Origin: Sphingomonas sp. Leaf208
Lineage (GTDB): Bacteria; Pseudomonadota; Alphaproteobacteria; Sphingomonadales; Sphingomonadaceae
Assembly (NCBI RefSeq): GCF_001421415.1
Contig: NZ_LMKH01000023.1
Coordinates: 469,239-533,238 of the forward strand
Length of the DNA: 64,000 bases
Direction of reading: 5' to 3'
Of this stretch, positions 56,941-64,000 are shown in pieces (positions within the stretch are counted from its first letter, which is position 1; each line of letters begins with the position of its first letter). A program made the translations under genes and the position numbers. Under the pieces are notes generated by a model. The model was not told the DNA's origin. It saw only the letters and a list, made by a program, of their open reading frames with translations, and did no database searches.

Positions 56941-57477
56941 ATGGCGCGCTGGTACATCATTCACGCCTATTCGGGCTTCGAGGGCAAGGTCCGCGACTCG
57001 ATCATGGCCGAGGCGACCCGGATGGGTCTCGAACAGCTCGTCGAGCAGATCGAAGTCCCGACCGAAACCACCACCGAGGCCCGTCGCGGCAAGAAGATCG
57101 CGGTCGAGCGCAAGTTCATGCCGGGCTACGTGCTCGCAAAGCTGAACATGAACGACGACGTGTATCACCTGGTGAAGAACACGCCGAAGGTCACCGGCTT
57201 CCTCGGCAGCATGGGCAAGCCGCAGGCGATCAGCGAGGCGGAAGCCACGCGGATGCTGAACAGCAAGGAAGAAGCCGCCGCTGCGCCCAAGCAGAAGGTC
57301 AAGGTCGACTACGAGATCGGCGACCAGGTCAAGGTCCTCGACGGCCCGTTCGCGACCTTCAACGGTTTGGTCGAAGAACTCGACTTCGACCGCAGCCGCG
57401 TCAAGGTTTCGGTGTCGATCTTCGGGCGTGCGACGCCTGTGGAGCTCGAGTTCGAGCAGGTCGAGCGTAGCAAGTAA
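56941..57477 (+). CDS. nusG: transcription termination/antitermination protein NusG
   Basis: A 178-aa elongation factor linking RNA polymerase to Rho and the ribosome. It has RWYIIHAYSGFEGKVRDSI at the start, KFMPGYVLAKLNMNDDVYHL (about residue 59) and the C-terminal KOW domain DQVKVLDGPFATFNG. Usually rplK follows closely; here about 5 kb lies between them. The 3' end carries structured element A. Confidence 0.97.
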   Translation: MARWYIIHAYSGFEGKVRDSIMAEATRMGLEQLVEQIEVPTETTTEARRGKKIAVERKFMPGYVLAKLNMNDDVYHLVKNTPKVTGFLGSMGKPQAISEAEATRMLNSKEEAAAAPKQKVKVDYEIGDQVKVLDGPFATFNGLVEELDFDRSRVKVSVSIFGRATPVELEFEQVERSK

Positions 57478-57485
57478 GGCCAAGT

Positions 57486-57580
57486 CGCACGGGATCAGCG
57501 CTGGCTGATCCCGAGACGACGCCAGCCCGGCCGGCGGGCCAACGGCCCGGCCGACGACGCGGGATTTACTCCCGCGTCGC
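57486..57580 (+). ncRNA. structured RNA element, copy A (3' of nusG)
   Basis: Starts 8 bases after the nusG stop. CGCAC; a 9-bp hairpin GGGATCAGC/GCTGATCCC with loop GCTG; GAGACG; a second hairpin with CGGCC/GGCCG outside and GGGCC/GGCCC inside around AAC; ACGA-type linker; and a third hairpin GACGCGGG/CCCGCGTC closed by A-T around loop TTTAC. It shares its linker and loop bases with copies B and C, while the stems are different sequences. Confidence 0.65.
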
Positions 57581-57611
57581 GTTACCGTTTAGTTCGTGCC
57601 GACACATAAGA

Positions 57612-57670
57612 CTTGTTTCCCCGCGAAGGCGGGGATCCAGACTGGGCTCCCGCCTTCGCGGGAGAACAAG
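57612..57670. repeat. REP-like palindrome, family 4 type
   Basis: CTTGTTTCCCCGCGAAGGCG and CGCCTTCGCGGGAGAACAAG face each other around GATCCAGACTGGGC. It lies between element A and the next gene on the opposite strand. Confidence 0.82.
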
Positions 57671-57738
57671 GCGGCCGTAGTGATTGTCCTAGACCGTGCC
57701 TATGTCCGGTCGGGACAACTGCGAACAGCTCGCGCGCC

Positions 57739-58332
57739 TCAAAACCGCACGCTATCCGCCACCGCCTGAGCCGCTGCCGCGCTACGGTCGTAGTAGTACA
57801 AACTCGGCGCCTCGTACGTCACCAGATACAGCTTCCCCCCGATCACCGCACCACGCGCTTCGCCACGGCGTTGCAACGTCTCGTTCTGTTTCGAGAAGGT
57901 GTAGGTGAACCGCACCCCCTTGTTGCCGGCGAACTCTATCGGCGCGATCGTGTCGATCGCCATCGACGATGCGTCGCGCGCGATCCGATAGCTGTTTTCC
58001 AGCAACACCGGGATATCGGTGATCAGCATCGTCGCCGAGACCTTAGGCAACGGCCTGTTCTTCTTGTCGACCTCGCGGAACAGCGGCCTGCCGGACTCGA
58101 TGCCGCCATAGAAGCTGAGATCATTCAGTTCGTCGCCATCCTGCGTCCAGGTTTCGGCGGCGCGACCGGGGCGTTCGGAGAGCTTGTTCCATTCCGTGCC
58201 CGGCTGGACGGTCATCGCCGACTTGGCGACGGCGATGCGCTGCCCGGCGGGGATGAGCTTGTTGCCGGCCGCGACGGGGGCTGCGCACGCGAGCGTTGCG
58301 ACCGCGGCGAGCAGGGCGAGTTTCTTGGACAT
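57739..58332 (-). CDS. exported hypothetical protein
   Basis: A 197-aa protein with a signal peptide (LALLAAVATLACAAPVAAG). The mature part is mixed alpha-beta, with WTQDGDELNDLSFYGGIESG and a C-terminal YLVTYEAPSLYYYDRSA motif. No family is recognised. It is the last gene of a three-gene exported cluster with an M48 protease, 11 bases away, so it may be a partner or substrate of that system. Confidence 0.7.
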   Translation of the reverse strand: MSKKLALLAAVATLACAAPVAAGNKLIPAGQRIAVAKSAMTVQPGTEWNKLSERPGRAAETWTQDGDELNDLSFYGGIESGRPLFREVDKKNRPLPKVSATMLITDIPVLLENSYRIARDASSMAIDTIAPIEFAGNKGVRFTYTFSKQNETLQRRGEARGAVIGGKLYLVTYEAPSLYYYDRSAAAAQAVADSVRF

Positions 58333-58343
58333 GGTCGTCCTCC

Positions 58344-59501
58344 TTACGAGATCAGCGTGGCGATGAGCGCGGCGTCGGTCGCGGCCGGCTTGAGGCGGAG
58401 ATACGTCGCGAGCGCGGCCTGGCCTTCGGGGACTTGCTGGCTGCGGAGCAGCGCCAGGCCCAGACCGCGATACGCCTCGGGCGGCGCGTCGCCCTTGCCG
58501 ATCGCCTCCTGGTAGAATTGTGCAGCACTGACGAGGTCACGCGGATTGCCGCGCTCGCGGTACAGGTCGCCGCGGGCGCACAGCAGCGGCGTCGTCCAGC
58601 CGGTACCGTCCGCCAGATTGGCGAGCAGATACTCGCTACCGCCGAAATCGTTGAGCTTGATCTGGTCGTTGAGGAAGACCGGCAGCCATTTCGCCATCGC
58701 CGCTTGATGCGTGTCGACGACCGCGGGCTTGACGTCATGCGCCTCGATCGACGCAGCGCGCAGATACGTTGCACGCGCGAGATCGGTCGGATGGGTGGCG
58801 AAGACGCCCGCAACGTATTTGTGTTGCGCCCTGCCCCTGCGACCGATCGCGGTCGCATCGGCCTCGCCCATGACGTGCTCCCAGACGTCGGCGGCGGCCG
58901 AAGACGGGTATTGCGAACGTGCGAGATACTGGAAGCCGGTCATGTCGGCCTCGCGTTCCTGGTCGCGGCTAAAGGCGTACATCTGGCCCACCACGGAGTA
59001 TTGGATGTTGGCGCTGTTGCGGATGAGGATCGACGCCCACGCCATGACGTCGGTGCCGGTGCGGTGGCTCTTGAAGTCCTTGAGCGAATGCCGGAGCTCG
59101 AAATGGCCGAACTCGTGGCCGAGGATCGCCCCCAGCTCGGCTTCGCTCCGGACACGAAGCAACAGTCCGGTCCAGACGACCATCGCGCCGTTGGGTGTCA
59201 TGTATGCGTTGAACGCCGGCACCTCGTCGATATAGAGCCGGACCGATCGACACCGATCCTCGCCGACGGTCCGGCACAGCACGCCGCGGACATACGCGTT
59301 GAGCGCCGGATCCTTGATCAGCGACCGGGAGTCGCGCTGCACCCGCTCGCGTTCGTCCGCCTCCATCCATATCCCGCGCTCGTCGACCGTCGTCGGGGTA
59401 TAAGCCTGCGTATAGGTCGGAAGCGGCGGGCGCTTGTCGGCTGCGAGCGCAGACGTACCGATCGCGGTCGCTAGCAGAAGGCCGACCATCGAAATCCGCA
59501 T
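58344..59501 (-). CDS. M48 family metallopeptidase, exported
   Basis: A 385-aa zinc peptidase with an N-terminal signal (SMVGLLLATAIGTSALA). The zinc motif ILGHEFGHFELRHS is near residue 127 and the third ligand lies in RDQEREADMTG (about 182). The C-terminal third is helical and TPR-like (AQFYQEAIGKGDAPPEAYRG), as in BepA-type proteases that act on envelope proteins. It sits between two exported hypothetical genes with 1- and 11-base gaps, implying an operon. Confidence 0.88.
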   Translation of the reverse strand: MRISMVGLLLATAIGTSALAADKRPPLPTYTQAYTPTTVDERGIWMEADERERVQRDSRSLIKDPALNAYVRGVLCRTVGEDRCRSVRLYIDEVPAFNAYMTPNGAMVVWTGLLLRVRSEAELGAILGHEFGHFELRHSLKDFKSHRTGTDVMAWASILIRNSANIQYSVVGQMYAFSRDQEREADMTGFQYLARSQYPSSAAADVWEHVMGEADATAIGRRGRAQHKYVAGVFATHPTDLARATYLRAASIEAHDVKPAVVDTHQAAMAKWLPVFLNDQIKLNDFGGSEYLLANLADGTGWTTPLLCARGDLYRERGNPRDLVSAAQFYQEAIGKGDAPPEAYRGLGLALLRSQQVPEGQAALATYLRLKPAATDAALIATLIS

Positions 59502-59502
59502 G

Positions 59503-60267
59503 TCAGTGCGCCGAAGCTATGGCGGGCGCAGCGGCAATCGGAGCTTCGATCGGTTTCCCCGGGAAGCCCTCGAGCAGCTGCCGCACGCGCTTGTCTGCGC
59601 CTTCGGCGTCACGAACATCGCCGCCCATCTGCATATCCGCGTTCAGCCAGACCAGTTCGCCGGTACGCAAGTCGACCAGCCCAGCGAATCCCTTGTGCAC
59701 GCCCGCGGTGACGCCGACACGTGCCATCGCCGCAAAGACTTGCAGCATCTTCCGTCCGGTCGAGCCGAAATGATCCTCCGTCGTGATGAACAGTGCATAG
59801 TCCGCCTTGTCGAGCCCCGGCAGCGTGCGGACATCGGGGCCGAGCCCCCATTCGAACTGGTCCTTGCGCTTCTTGGTGGGCAGGCGGTTGCCCTTGAAGA
59901 ACTGATACTCGATCACCGACGACGCGACCGCCCCGAACAGTTCCTGATACTCCGCGACCTTGGCCGAACCCGCACCGACCGGATCGACATAGCCGACGAC
60001 GCTGTTGCCGAGACCGGTCTGCGCCTTGGCGAGCGCGGTGGCGATGTTCTCCTTCGCCTGATCCGTCCAGTCGGCGTTCGGCTCGTACATCCCGCCAGTC
60101 GACTGCGCACCGACCCGGATCGATGGCCGCATCAACACGATCCGCGCAGTACCGGGCGCCAGGACGAAACCAGGCTTCAGCCCAGTCTTCTCCTGCGCAT
60201 ACGCCGGCGCGATGGCCGAAACCGCAAGCATCAGCGCGACCAGCGTCGCCCGGCACAAAATGATCAT
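59503..60267 (-). CDS. exported hypothetical protein
   Basis: A 254-aa protein with a signal peptide (LVALMLAVSAIAPAYAQ). Conserved-looking parts are VLAPGTARIVLMRPSIRVGA and FAGLVDLRTGELVWLNADMQ, the latter typical of proteins that measure or display envelope components. No family is assigned. The ATG at 60267 is chosen for AGGGG with a spacing of 5; a GTG two codons earlier is possible. It is the first gene of the three-gene cluster. Confidence 0.7.
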   Translation of the reverse strand: MIILCRATLVALMLAVSAIAPAYAQEKTGLKPGFVLAPGTARIVLMRPSIRVGAQSTGGMYEPNADWTDQAKENIATALAKAQTGLGNSVVGYVDPVGAGSAKVAEYQELFGAVASSVIEYQFFKGNRLPTKKRKDQFEWGLGPDVRTLPGLDKADYALFITTEDHFGSTGRKMLQVFAAMARVGVTAGVHKGFAGLVDLRTGELVWLNADMQMGGDVRDAEGADKRVRQLLEGFPGKPIEAPIAAAPAIASAH

Positions 60268-60829
60268 ACCCACCCCTGTTCCCGGATGCCCCCATCCGAT
60301 TCAGGGCATATTAGAGCCGGAGCAGCTCATCGTCCGAGAATTATTTGGTTCAAAACGAGTGCTTTCCGACCTCCAAGGGCCGAACTCTTGCTCTGTGCAT
60401 CATGGCCGGCTCGACCTGTTTACTCGGGCGGATAAAAATGTTCGCCTACCAGCCATATATGTCGCGTCGAAGAAGAGTACCGGATCGATACCTTTACTTG
60501 CGCCGCAATATCATTCGGCGAATCAAAATATATTTCACTCGCGAGGCGCAATAACTGTTGGTCGAACTGGCATAGATTTGTTCATTATCATCGGGTTGAC
60601 CTGAATACCTCCTACGCCCGAAACGATACCGCATTTATTTTACGTTTGGTTAACCATAACTAGTTATATTGCGCTAACATTTGTAGGACATCCGCGTACA
60701 AGACGTTGCGTAGTTACCAATACGCCAAACGAATATGACGTCCGGCGTTATCGGTAAACTCTATGTACCCCATGACCAACTCGACACGCATGCAACCGTA
60801 TTCAGCGATCCGCCTACAGGAAATGACTG
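60268..60829. other. low-GC 562-base intergenic region
   Basis: Clearly AT-richer than the rest of the window, especially 60400-60780. It contains abutting palindromes GGTTAACC (60648-60655) and ATAACTAGTTAT (60656-60667). No gene was recognised. It is probably the promoter region of the divergent exported cluster and EAL gene, and may be imported DNA. Confidence 0.55.
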
Positions 60830-62071
60830 ATGCCCCTGACGACCACGGCCTTAAAGAAATCGCTCGAGCATGGCGATCACTTGCGTTCAGGGATTGCGAC
60901 GGCTCGCCCGTCCCCGGATTCAAACGAAGCCGGTCATCGTATCTTGTTCCTCGACCTTGACAATGCAGCTGCCAACGGTGTTCGTCGTGAACTCGAAGAG
61001 ATGGGCCACAAAACCGCCTGGATCGGCTTGGCCAGCGAAGAACGCGCCGGGCTGGCGTTTCAACCAGACCTCATCGTGATCAACCCCGATGCCTCGATCG
61101 GCAATCGTCACGCGTTCATCGCCTTGTTGGACAAAGAACAGTTTGCCGGGACACTGACGCTGTTGCGGCCCAGCGTGCGTTTCCGGGATGCGATTGCCCT
61201 GGCGGAACAGTCTGGGATCGATCACGTCGACTGGCTCGACGCGCCCTATACCGCGCAGGACATTGTCGACCGCCTGGCTCATATCGCCCGACAACCGCAT
61301 GACGGAGACACCGGCGATCGTCATTTCCTGTCGTGGCTGATTCAGCAAGGCCGGTTGCTGCCCAATCTCACGCATGAATTCCATGAGAAACGCAGCCTGC
61401 ACGACGACAGCATCGCCGGCTACGAAACACTCACGCGGTTGCGCAATCGACCGTCGCTCAACCCCGAGCACATCTTCGCACCGTCGACGATCCTCTCGCT
61501 GGAGGTCGCCGCGACGTCGCTTGCGGTGGAAGCGGCTGCACGACTGCTCGCGGCGCTGGAAGCCGAGGGCAGGCCAGTGCCTATCGCGGTGAACTGCAGC
61601 GCCGCCGTGCTCGCGCATCCGGATTTCCTCGCCGCGATGCCGATCCTGCTGCGACGCCACAACGTCGCCCCCGGCATGCTCGGGATCGAACTCACCGAGA
61701 TCAGTTATTCAGGGCTCGACGGTCGCTTGCTGGAAAACATGCGCGAGCTTGGCACGATGGGCATACCCATCTCGCTCGACGATTTCGGCAAGGGCGCGAC
61801 CAACTTCGATCGCATTTCCGACTTGCCTGTGTCCGAGGTCAAGATCGACCGGAAGATCTTCCAGAAATGCCGCAAGGGCGAGTTCCCGCCTTCGCTGCTG
61901 AAGGAAATCATCGATTATTGCCGGAGCCGGTCGATCGGAACGGTCATCGAGGGCATCGAGACCGCCGACGATCTCGTCCTGGCGAAATCGCTCGGTGCCG
62001 ACTGCGGGCAAGGCTTTTACTGGGGAAAACCCGTGCCGATTGAATCGATCGTACTCCATCATGGTGCCTGA
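60830..62071 (+). CDS. EAL domain protein with degenerate receiver-like N-terminus
   Basis: A 413-aa putative c-di-GMP phosphodiesterase. The first 120 residues resemble a receiver (HRILFLDLDNAAANGV, then DLIVINPD where the phospho-acceptor would lie), with asparagine at the likely aspartate position. The EAL domain starts near residue 195: the signature is YETLTR rather than EAL-R, but the catalytic set looks complete (VNCSAAVL, GIELTEIS, LDDFGKGATNF, VKIDRKIF, VIEGIET, QGFYWGKPVP). ATG at 60830 follows AGGA by 8 bases. It probably lowers c-di-GMP levels, but the altered EAL triplet makes activity uncertain. Confidence 0.83.
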   Translation: MPLTTTALKKSLEHGDHLRSGIATARPSPDSNEAGHRILFLDLDNAAANGVRRELEEMGHKTAWIGLASEERAGLAFQPDLIVINPDASIGNRHAFIALLDKEQFAGTLTLLRPSVRFRDAIALAEQSGIDHVDWLDAPYTAQDIVDRLAHIARQPHDGDTGDRHFLSWLIQQGRLLPNLTHEFHEKRSLHDDSIAGYETLTRLRNRPSLNPEHIFAPSTILSLEVAATSLAVEAAARLLAALEAEGRPVPIAVNCSAAVLAHPDFLAAMPILLRRHNVAPGMLGIELTEISYSGLDGRLLENMRELGTMGIPISLDDFGKGATNFDRISDLPVSEVKIDRKIFQKCRKGEFPPSLLKEIIDYCRSRSIGTVIEGIETADDLVLAKSLGADCGQGFYWGKPVPIESIVLHHGA

Positions 62072-62345
62072 CAACAGGTTCGGCCGCTTCATAGGCCGGA
62101 CGTTCGACGAGGCTGAGCCCGTCGCCACGAACCCGGTCGAAGGTGAGCGGCCGTCGATGCGGCTCGAACTCCGCGAGGTCGAGGGGCTCGACCTTTCGCC
62201 ACCCCTCGTGCTTGCAGGTGTCTGGGCCTGGCTGTTGTTTCACGAGGCTGGCGGGCTGATCAGCTATTCAGATGGATACGCCACGCGGTCGGCCTGTTAC
62301 GCCGCAGCCAAGCAGATCGCCTGGCCAGTCGACGTCTTCGAATAA
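62061..62345 (+). CDS. small hypothetical protein
   Basis: A 94-aa protein whose first bases overlap the end of the EAL gene. It has no signal peptide; the middle (PLVLAGVWAWLLFHEAGGLI) is hydrophobic and could be a membrane segment. No family is recognised. The ATG at 62061 is the best candidate. Expression with the EAL gene is likely if it is real. Confidence 0.5.
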   Translation: MVPDNRFGRFIGRTFDEAEPVATNPVEGERPSMRLELREVEGLDLSPPLVLAGVWAWLLFHEAGGLISYSDGYATRSACYAAAKQIAWPVDVFE

Positions 62346-62405
62346 ACCGCGGTCGATCGCGCAGCCTCCCCCACCTCCGCCTCCGCGCGACGACGCGAAC
62401 GCCGG

Positions 62406-62434
62406 TTGCCGCGCCCTACGTTTTCGGCTATGCG
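62406..62434 (+). promoter_or_regulatory. candidate promoter of rplK-rplA
   Basis: TTGCCG (62406-62411), a 17-base spacer and TATGCG (62429-62434), about 90 bases before rplK. It would serve rplKA, now cut off from nusG by the inserted genes. Confidence 0.5.
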
Positions 62435-62521
62435 CGCCGGCTTCCACCTTCACTGTTGGAATTGCGGGAGGTTGCCGAGAGGTAGCCGCCATCACCGCTA
62501 GGCTCACATAAAGAGAGTGAC

Positions 62522-62953
62522 ATGGCTAAAAAGATTACCGGATACATCAAGCTGCAGGTGCCTGCAGGCGAGGCAAAGCCTGCGCCGCCGATCGGGCCTG
62601 CGCTGGGTCAGCGCGGCGTGAACATCATGGAGTTCTGCAAGGCGTTCAACGCCGGCACGAGCGAACTGAAGAAGGGCATGCCGATCCCGACCGTCATCAC
62701 GGTCTATGCGGATCGCTCGTTCTCGTTCGAGACCAAGACTCCGCCAGCATCGTACCTGATCAAGGAGGCCGCTGGTCTCAAGTCGGGCTCGAAGGAGCCG
62801 GGCAAGGTCGTCGCCGGCACGATCAAGCGCAGCCAGCTGAGCGAGATCGCCACGACGAAGATGAAGGACCTCAACGCCAACGATATCGACGCTGCGACGA
62901 AGATCATCGAAGGCAGCGCCCGCGCAATGGGCCTCGAAGTGGTGGAGGGCTGA
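62522..62953 (+). CDS. rplK: 50S ribosomal protein L11
   Basis: A 143-aa protein of the GTPase-associated centre. It has [20 protein letters not shown] (about residue 11), [17 protein letters not shown] and the C-terminal [23 protein letters not shown] preceded by AGAGAG. rplA follows after 4 bases. Confidence 0.98.
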   Translation: MAKKITGYIKLQVPAGEAKPAPPIGPALGQRGVNIMEFCKAFNAGTSELKKGMPIPTVITVYADRSFSFETKTPPASYLIKEAAGLKSGSKEPGKVVAGTIKRSQLSEIATTKMKDLNANDIDAATKIIEGSARAMGLEVVEG

Positions 62954-62957
62954 TATC

Positions 62958-63650
62958 ATGGCTAAGCTGAGCAAGAAGCAGAAGGCCGTCACGGTCGACC
63001 TCGTCAAGCTGCACGGCATCGACGAGGCCATCGGTCTCGCACGGTCGGGCGCCACGTCGAAGTTCGACGAGACGATCGAAGTCGCGCTGAACCTGGGCGT
63101 GGATCCGCGTCACGCAGACCAGATGGTCCGCGGCGTCGTCACGCTGCCCAAGGGCACCGGCAAGACCGTCCGCGTCGGCGTGTTCGCCCGCGGCGCGAAG
63201 GCTGAGGAAGCCCTCGCAGCAGGCGCAGACGTCGTCGGCGCCGAAGACCTGATGGAAATCATCCAGGGTGGCACGATCGATTTCGATCGCTGCATCGCTA
63301 CCCCGGACATGATGGGCATCGTCGGTCGCCTCGGTAAGGTGCTGGGTCCCAAGGGCCTGATGCCGAACCCGAAGCTCGGCACGGTGACGATGAACGTCGC
63401 CGCCGCGGTTCAGGCTGCCAAGGGCGGCCAGATCGAATACCGCGTCGAGAAGGCCGGCATCATCCACTCGGGCATCGGCAAGGCGTCGTTCCCGGCGGAA
63501 GACCTGCGCGCGAACTTCGACGCACTGGTCGACGCAGTGGTCAAGGCCAAGCCGACCGGCGCCAAGGGCAAGTACGTCCAGAAGGTCGCGATCTCGTCGA
63601 CCATGGGTGCAGGCATCAAGGTCGACACGACCGAGGTTGCTGGCGCCTGA
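62958..63650 (+). CDS. rplA: 50S ribosomal protein L1
   Basis: A 230-aa protein of the L1 stalk. It has [20 protein letters not shown] (about residue 36), [35 protein letters not shown] (about 116) and the C-terminal [11 protein letters not shown]. Full length. rplJ, usually next, is not seen; structured element B, a terminator and an IS end follow. Confidence 0.98.
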   Translation: MAKLSKKQKAVTVDLVKLHGIDEAIGLARSGATSKFDETIEVALNLGVDPRHADQMVRGVVTLPKGTGKTVRVGVFARGAKAEEALAAGADVVGAEDLMEIIQGGTIDFDRCIATPDMMGIVGRLGKVLGPKGLMPNPKLGTVTMNVAAAVQAAKGGQIEYRVEKAGIIHSGIGKASFPAEDLRANFDALVDAVVKAKPTGAKGKYVQKVAISSTMGAGIKVDTTEVAGA

Positions 63651-63652
63651 GC

Positions 63653-63744
63653 CGCACGTGGCTAGCGCAAGCTAGCCACGAGACGGCGAGCGCCCGGCCG
63701 GCGCGGGCAACCGCGACCGACGAGGACGGGATTTACTCCCGTCC
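63653..63744 (+). ncRNA. structured RNA element, copy B (3' of rplA)
   Basis: Starts 2 bases after the rplA stop: CGCAC; a 9-bp hairpin GTGGCTAGC/GCTAGCCAC with loop GCAA; GAGACG; a second hairpin with CGG/CCG outside and CGCGG/CCGCG inside around a GCAA loop; ACGA; and a third hairpin GGACGGGA/TCCCGTCC with loop TTTAC. An intrinsic terminator follows 20 bases later. Same architecture as copies A and C. Confidence 0.65.
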
Positions 63745-63764
63745 TGCCGCTGAGAGACAGGAAA

Positions 63765-63791
63765 GGGCCGGGAGCGATCCCGGCCCTTTTT
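63765..63791 (+). terminator. intrinsic terminator after rplA
   Basis: GGGCCGGGA and TCCCGGCCC form a perfect 9-bp stem with a GCGA loop, then TTTTT. It would end rplKA transcription before rplJ, or act as an attenuator if rplJ lies beyond. Confidence 0.9.
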
Positions 63792-63840
63792 GCGTATTGG
63801 CGATACCGGTCGTTCGGCGAAGATCGCCCCTACCCCACTC

Positions 63841-63902
63841 CGTCATCCTGACGAAAGTCAGGATCCAGGGTTATGGACGTCGCCCCTCTGACTCTGGATC
63901 CT
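63841..63902. repeat. REP-like element, family 4, interrupted by an IS
   Basis: Left arm CGTCATCCTGACGAAAGTCA then GGATCCAGGG; the right arm begins CTCTGGATCCTG but its continuation, expected to be ACTTTCGTCAGGATGAC, is replaced by the end of an insertion sequence. Confidence 0.75.
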
Positions 63903-64000
63903 GTTGTTGCCCCCTAAAGGCCTGACAGGGCCTCGCAGGTTTGCGCGATGAACTCGCGGGGTGATCGATAGCGCAAAGCGCGGTGCGGATGCACCTCGTT
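63902..64000 (-). mobile_element. end of an IS3-family insertion sequence (partial)
   Basis: Sequence from about TGTTGTTGCCCCCT onwards looks like an IS terminus followed by the end of a DDE transposase. Only 99 bases are in the window. The exact boundary is not certain because the REP and IS share TG. Confidence 0.75.
63914..64000 (-). CDS. IS3-family transposase OrfB, C-terminal end (partial)
   Basis: The minus strand reads 28 codons to a TAG: NEVHPHRALRYRSPREFIAQ followed by TCEALSGL. ALRYRSPREF is the common C-terminal pattern of IS3-family integrases. The rest of the gene lies beyond the window edge, so its integrity cannot be judged. Confidence 0.82.
   Translation of the reverse strand, partial: NEVHPHRALRYRSPREFIAQTCEALSGL

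Noticed and set aside
60212..60604. A 130-codon frame in the low-GC region before the EAL gene
   Set aside because: It begins inside the exported protein gene on the other strand, has no ribosome-binding site and resembles no known protein.

Overview
The window is a high-GC chromosomal segment from an alphaproteobacterium, most likely a sphingomonad (Sphingomonas or a close relative). This rests on the gene order (pyrF-trpF-trpB-trpA-accD-folC), protein families typical of the group (DUF6628-like and DUF4112 proteins, AmpG-type permease, TAT-exported phospholipase C), frequent GTG/TTG starts and many GC-rich palindromic (REP-like) repeats between genes. No phage, plasmid or CRISPR signal was seen. 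One IS3-type element begins at the right edge.

Layout. 1-2931: SemiSWEET, rpsA, ihfB. 3032-3115: tRNA-Leu(UAA). 3149-5882 (minus): HAD hydrolase, SDR with a membrane tail, patatin. 6171-9064: a perfect FNR-type box, a zinc alcohol dehydrogenase and three small stress-type proteins. 9113-13000: divergent phospholipase C and aldehyde dehydrogenase. 13168-20751: exported and lipid-linked proteins (I78 inhibitor, lipoprotein, peptide-binding protein, L,D-transpeptidase, EEP hydrolase, large patatin). 20856-27312: lapA-pyrF, trpFBA, accD, folC. 27381-36499: DUF6628, AmpG permease, response regulator, rluB-rsmD, MFS symporter, OmpR-type two-component pair, adk. 36552-54522 (minus): the ribosomal-protein region read as str (rpsL, rpsG, fusA, tuf), S10 (rpsJ to rpsQ) and spc (rplN to secY, adk), broken by REP elements and a small DUF559 endonuclease. 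54934-64000: alpha/beta hydrolase, tRNA-Trp, secE-nusG, a 5-kb insertion of exported proteins and an EAL protein, rplK-rplA, then an IS3-type transposase end.

How it works together. The translation genes follow the usual bacterial order but have been opened at several joints. The alpha operon (rpsM, rpsK, rpoA, rplQ) does not follow adk. nusG and rplK are separated by about 5 kb. rplJ is not found directly after rplA, where an IS begins instead.

The most notable observation is a structured element of about 95 nt that starts 2-8 nt after the stop codons of fusA, nusG and rplA. The three copies share the order CGCAC, a 9-bp hairpin, GAGACG, a second hairpin around CGGCCGG, CCGACGA, and a third hairpin with loop TTYAC. 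The stems differ in sequence but stay paired, the pattern of a selected RNA structure rather than a copied repeat. I do not recognise it as a known family.

Other points are REP arms that appear to supply the ribosome-binding sites of trpA, folC and the DUF559 gene, a ribosomal protein S5 with an RGG-rich N-terminal extension, and structured spacers inside the S10 operon.
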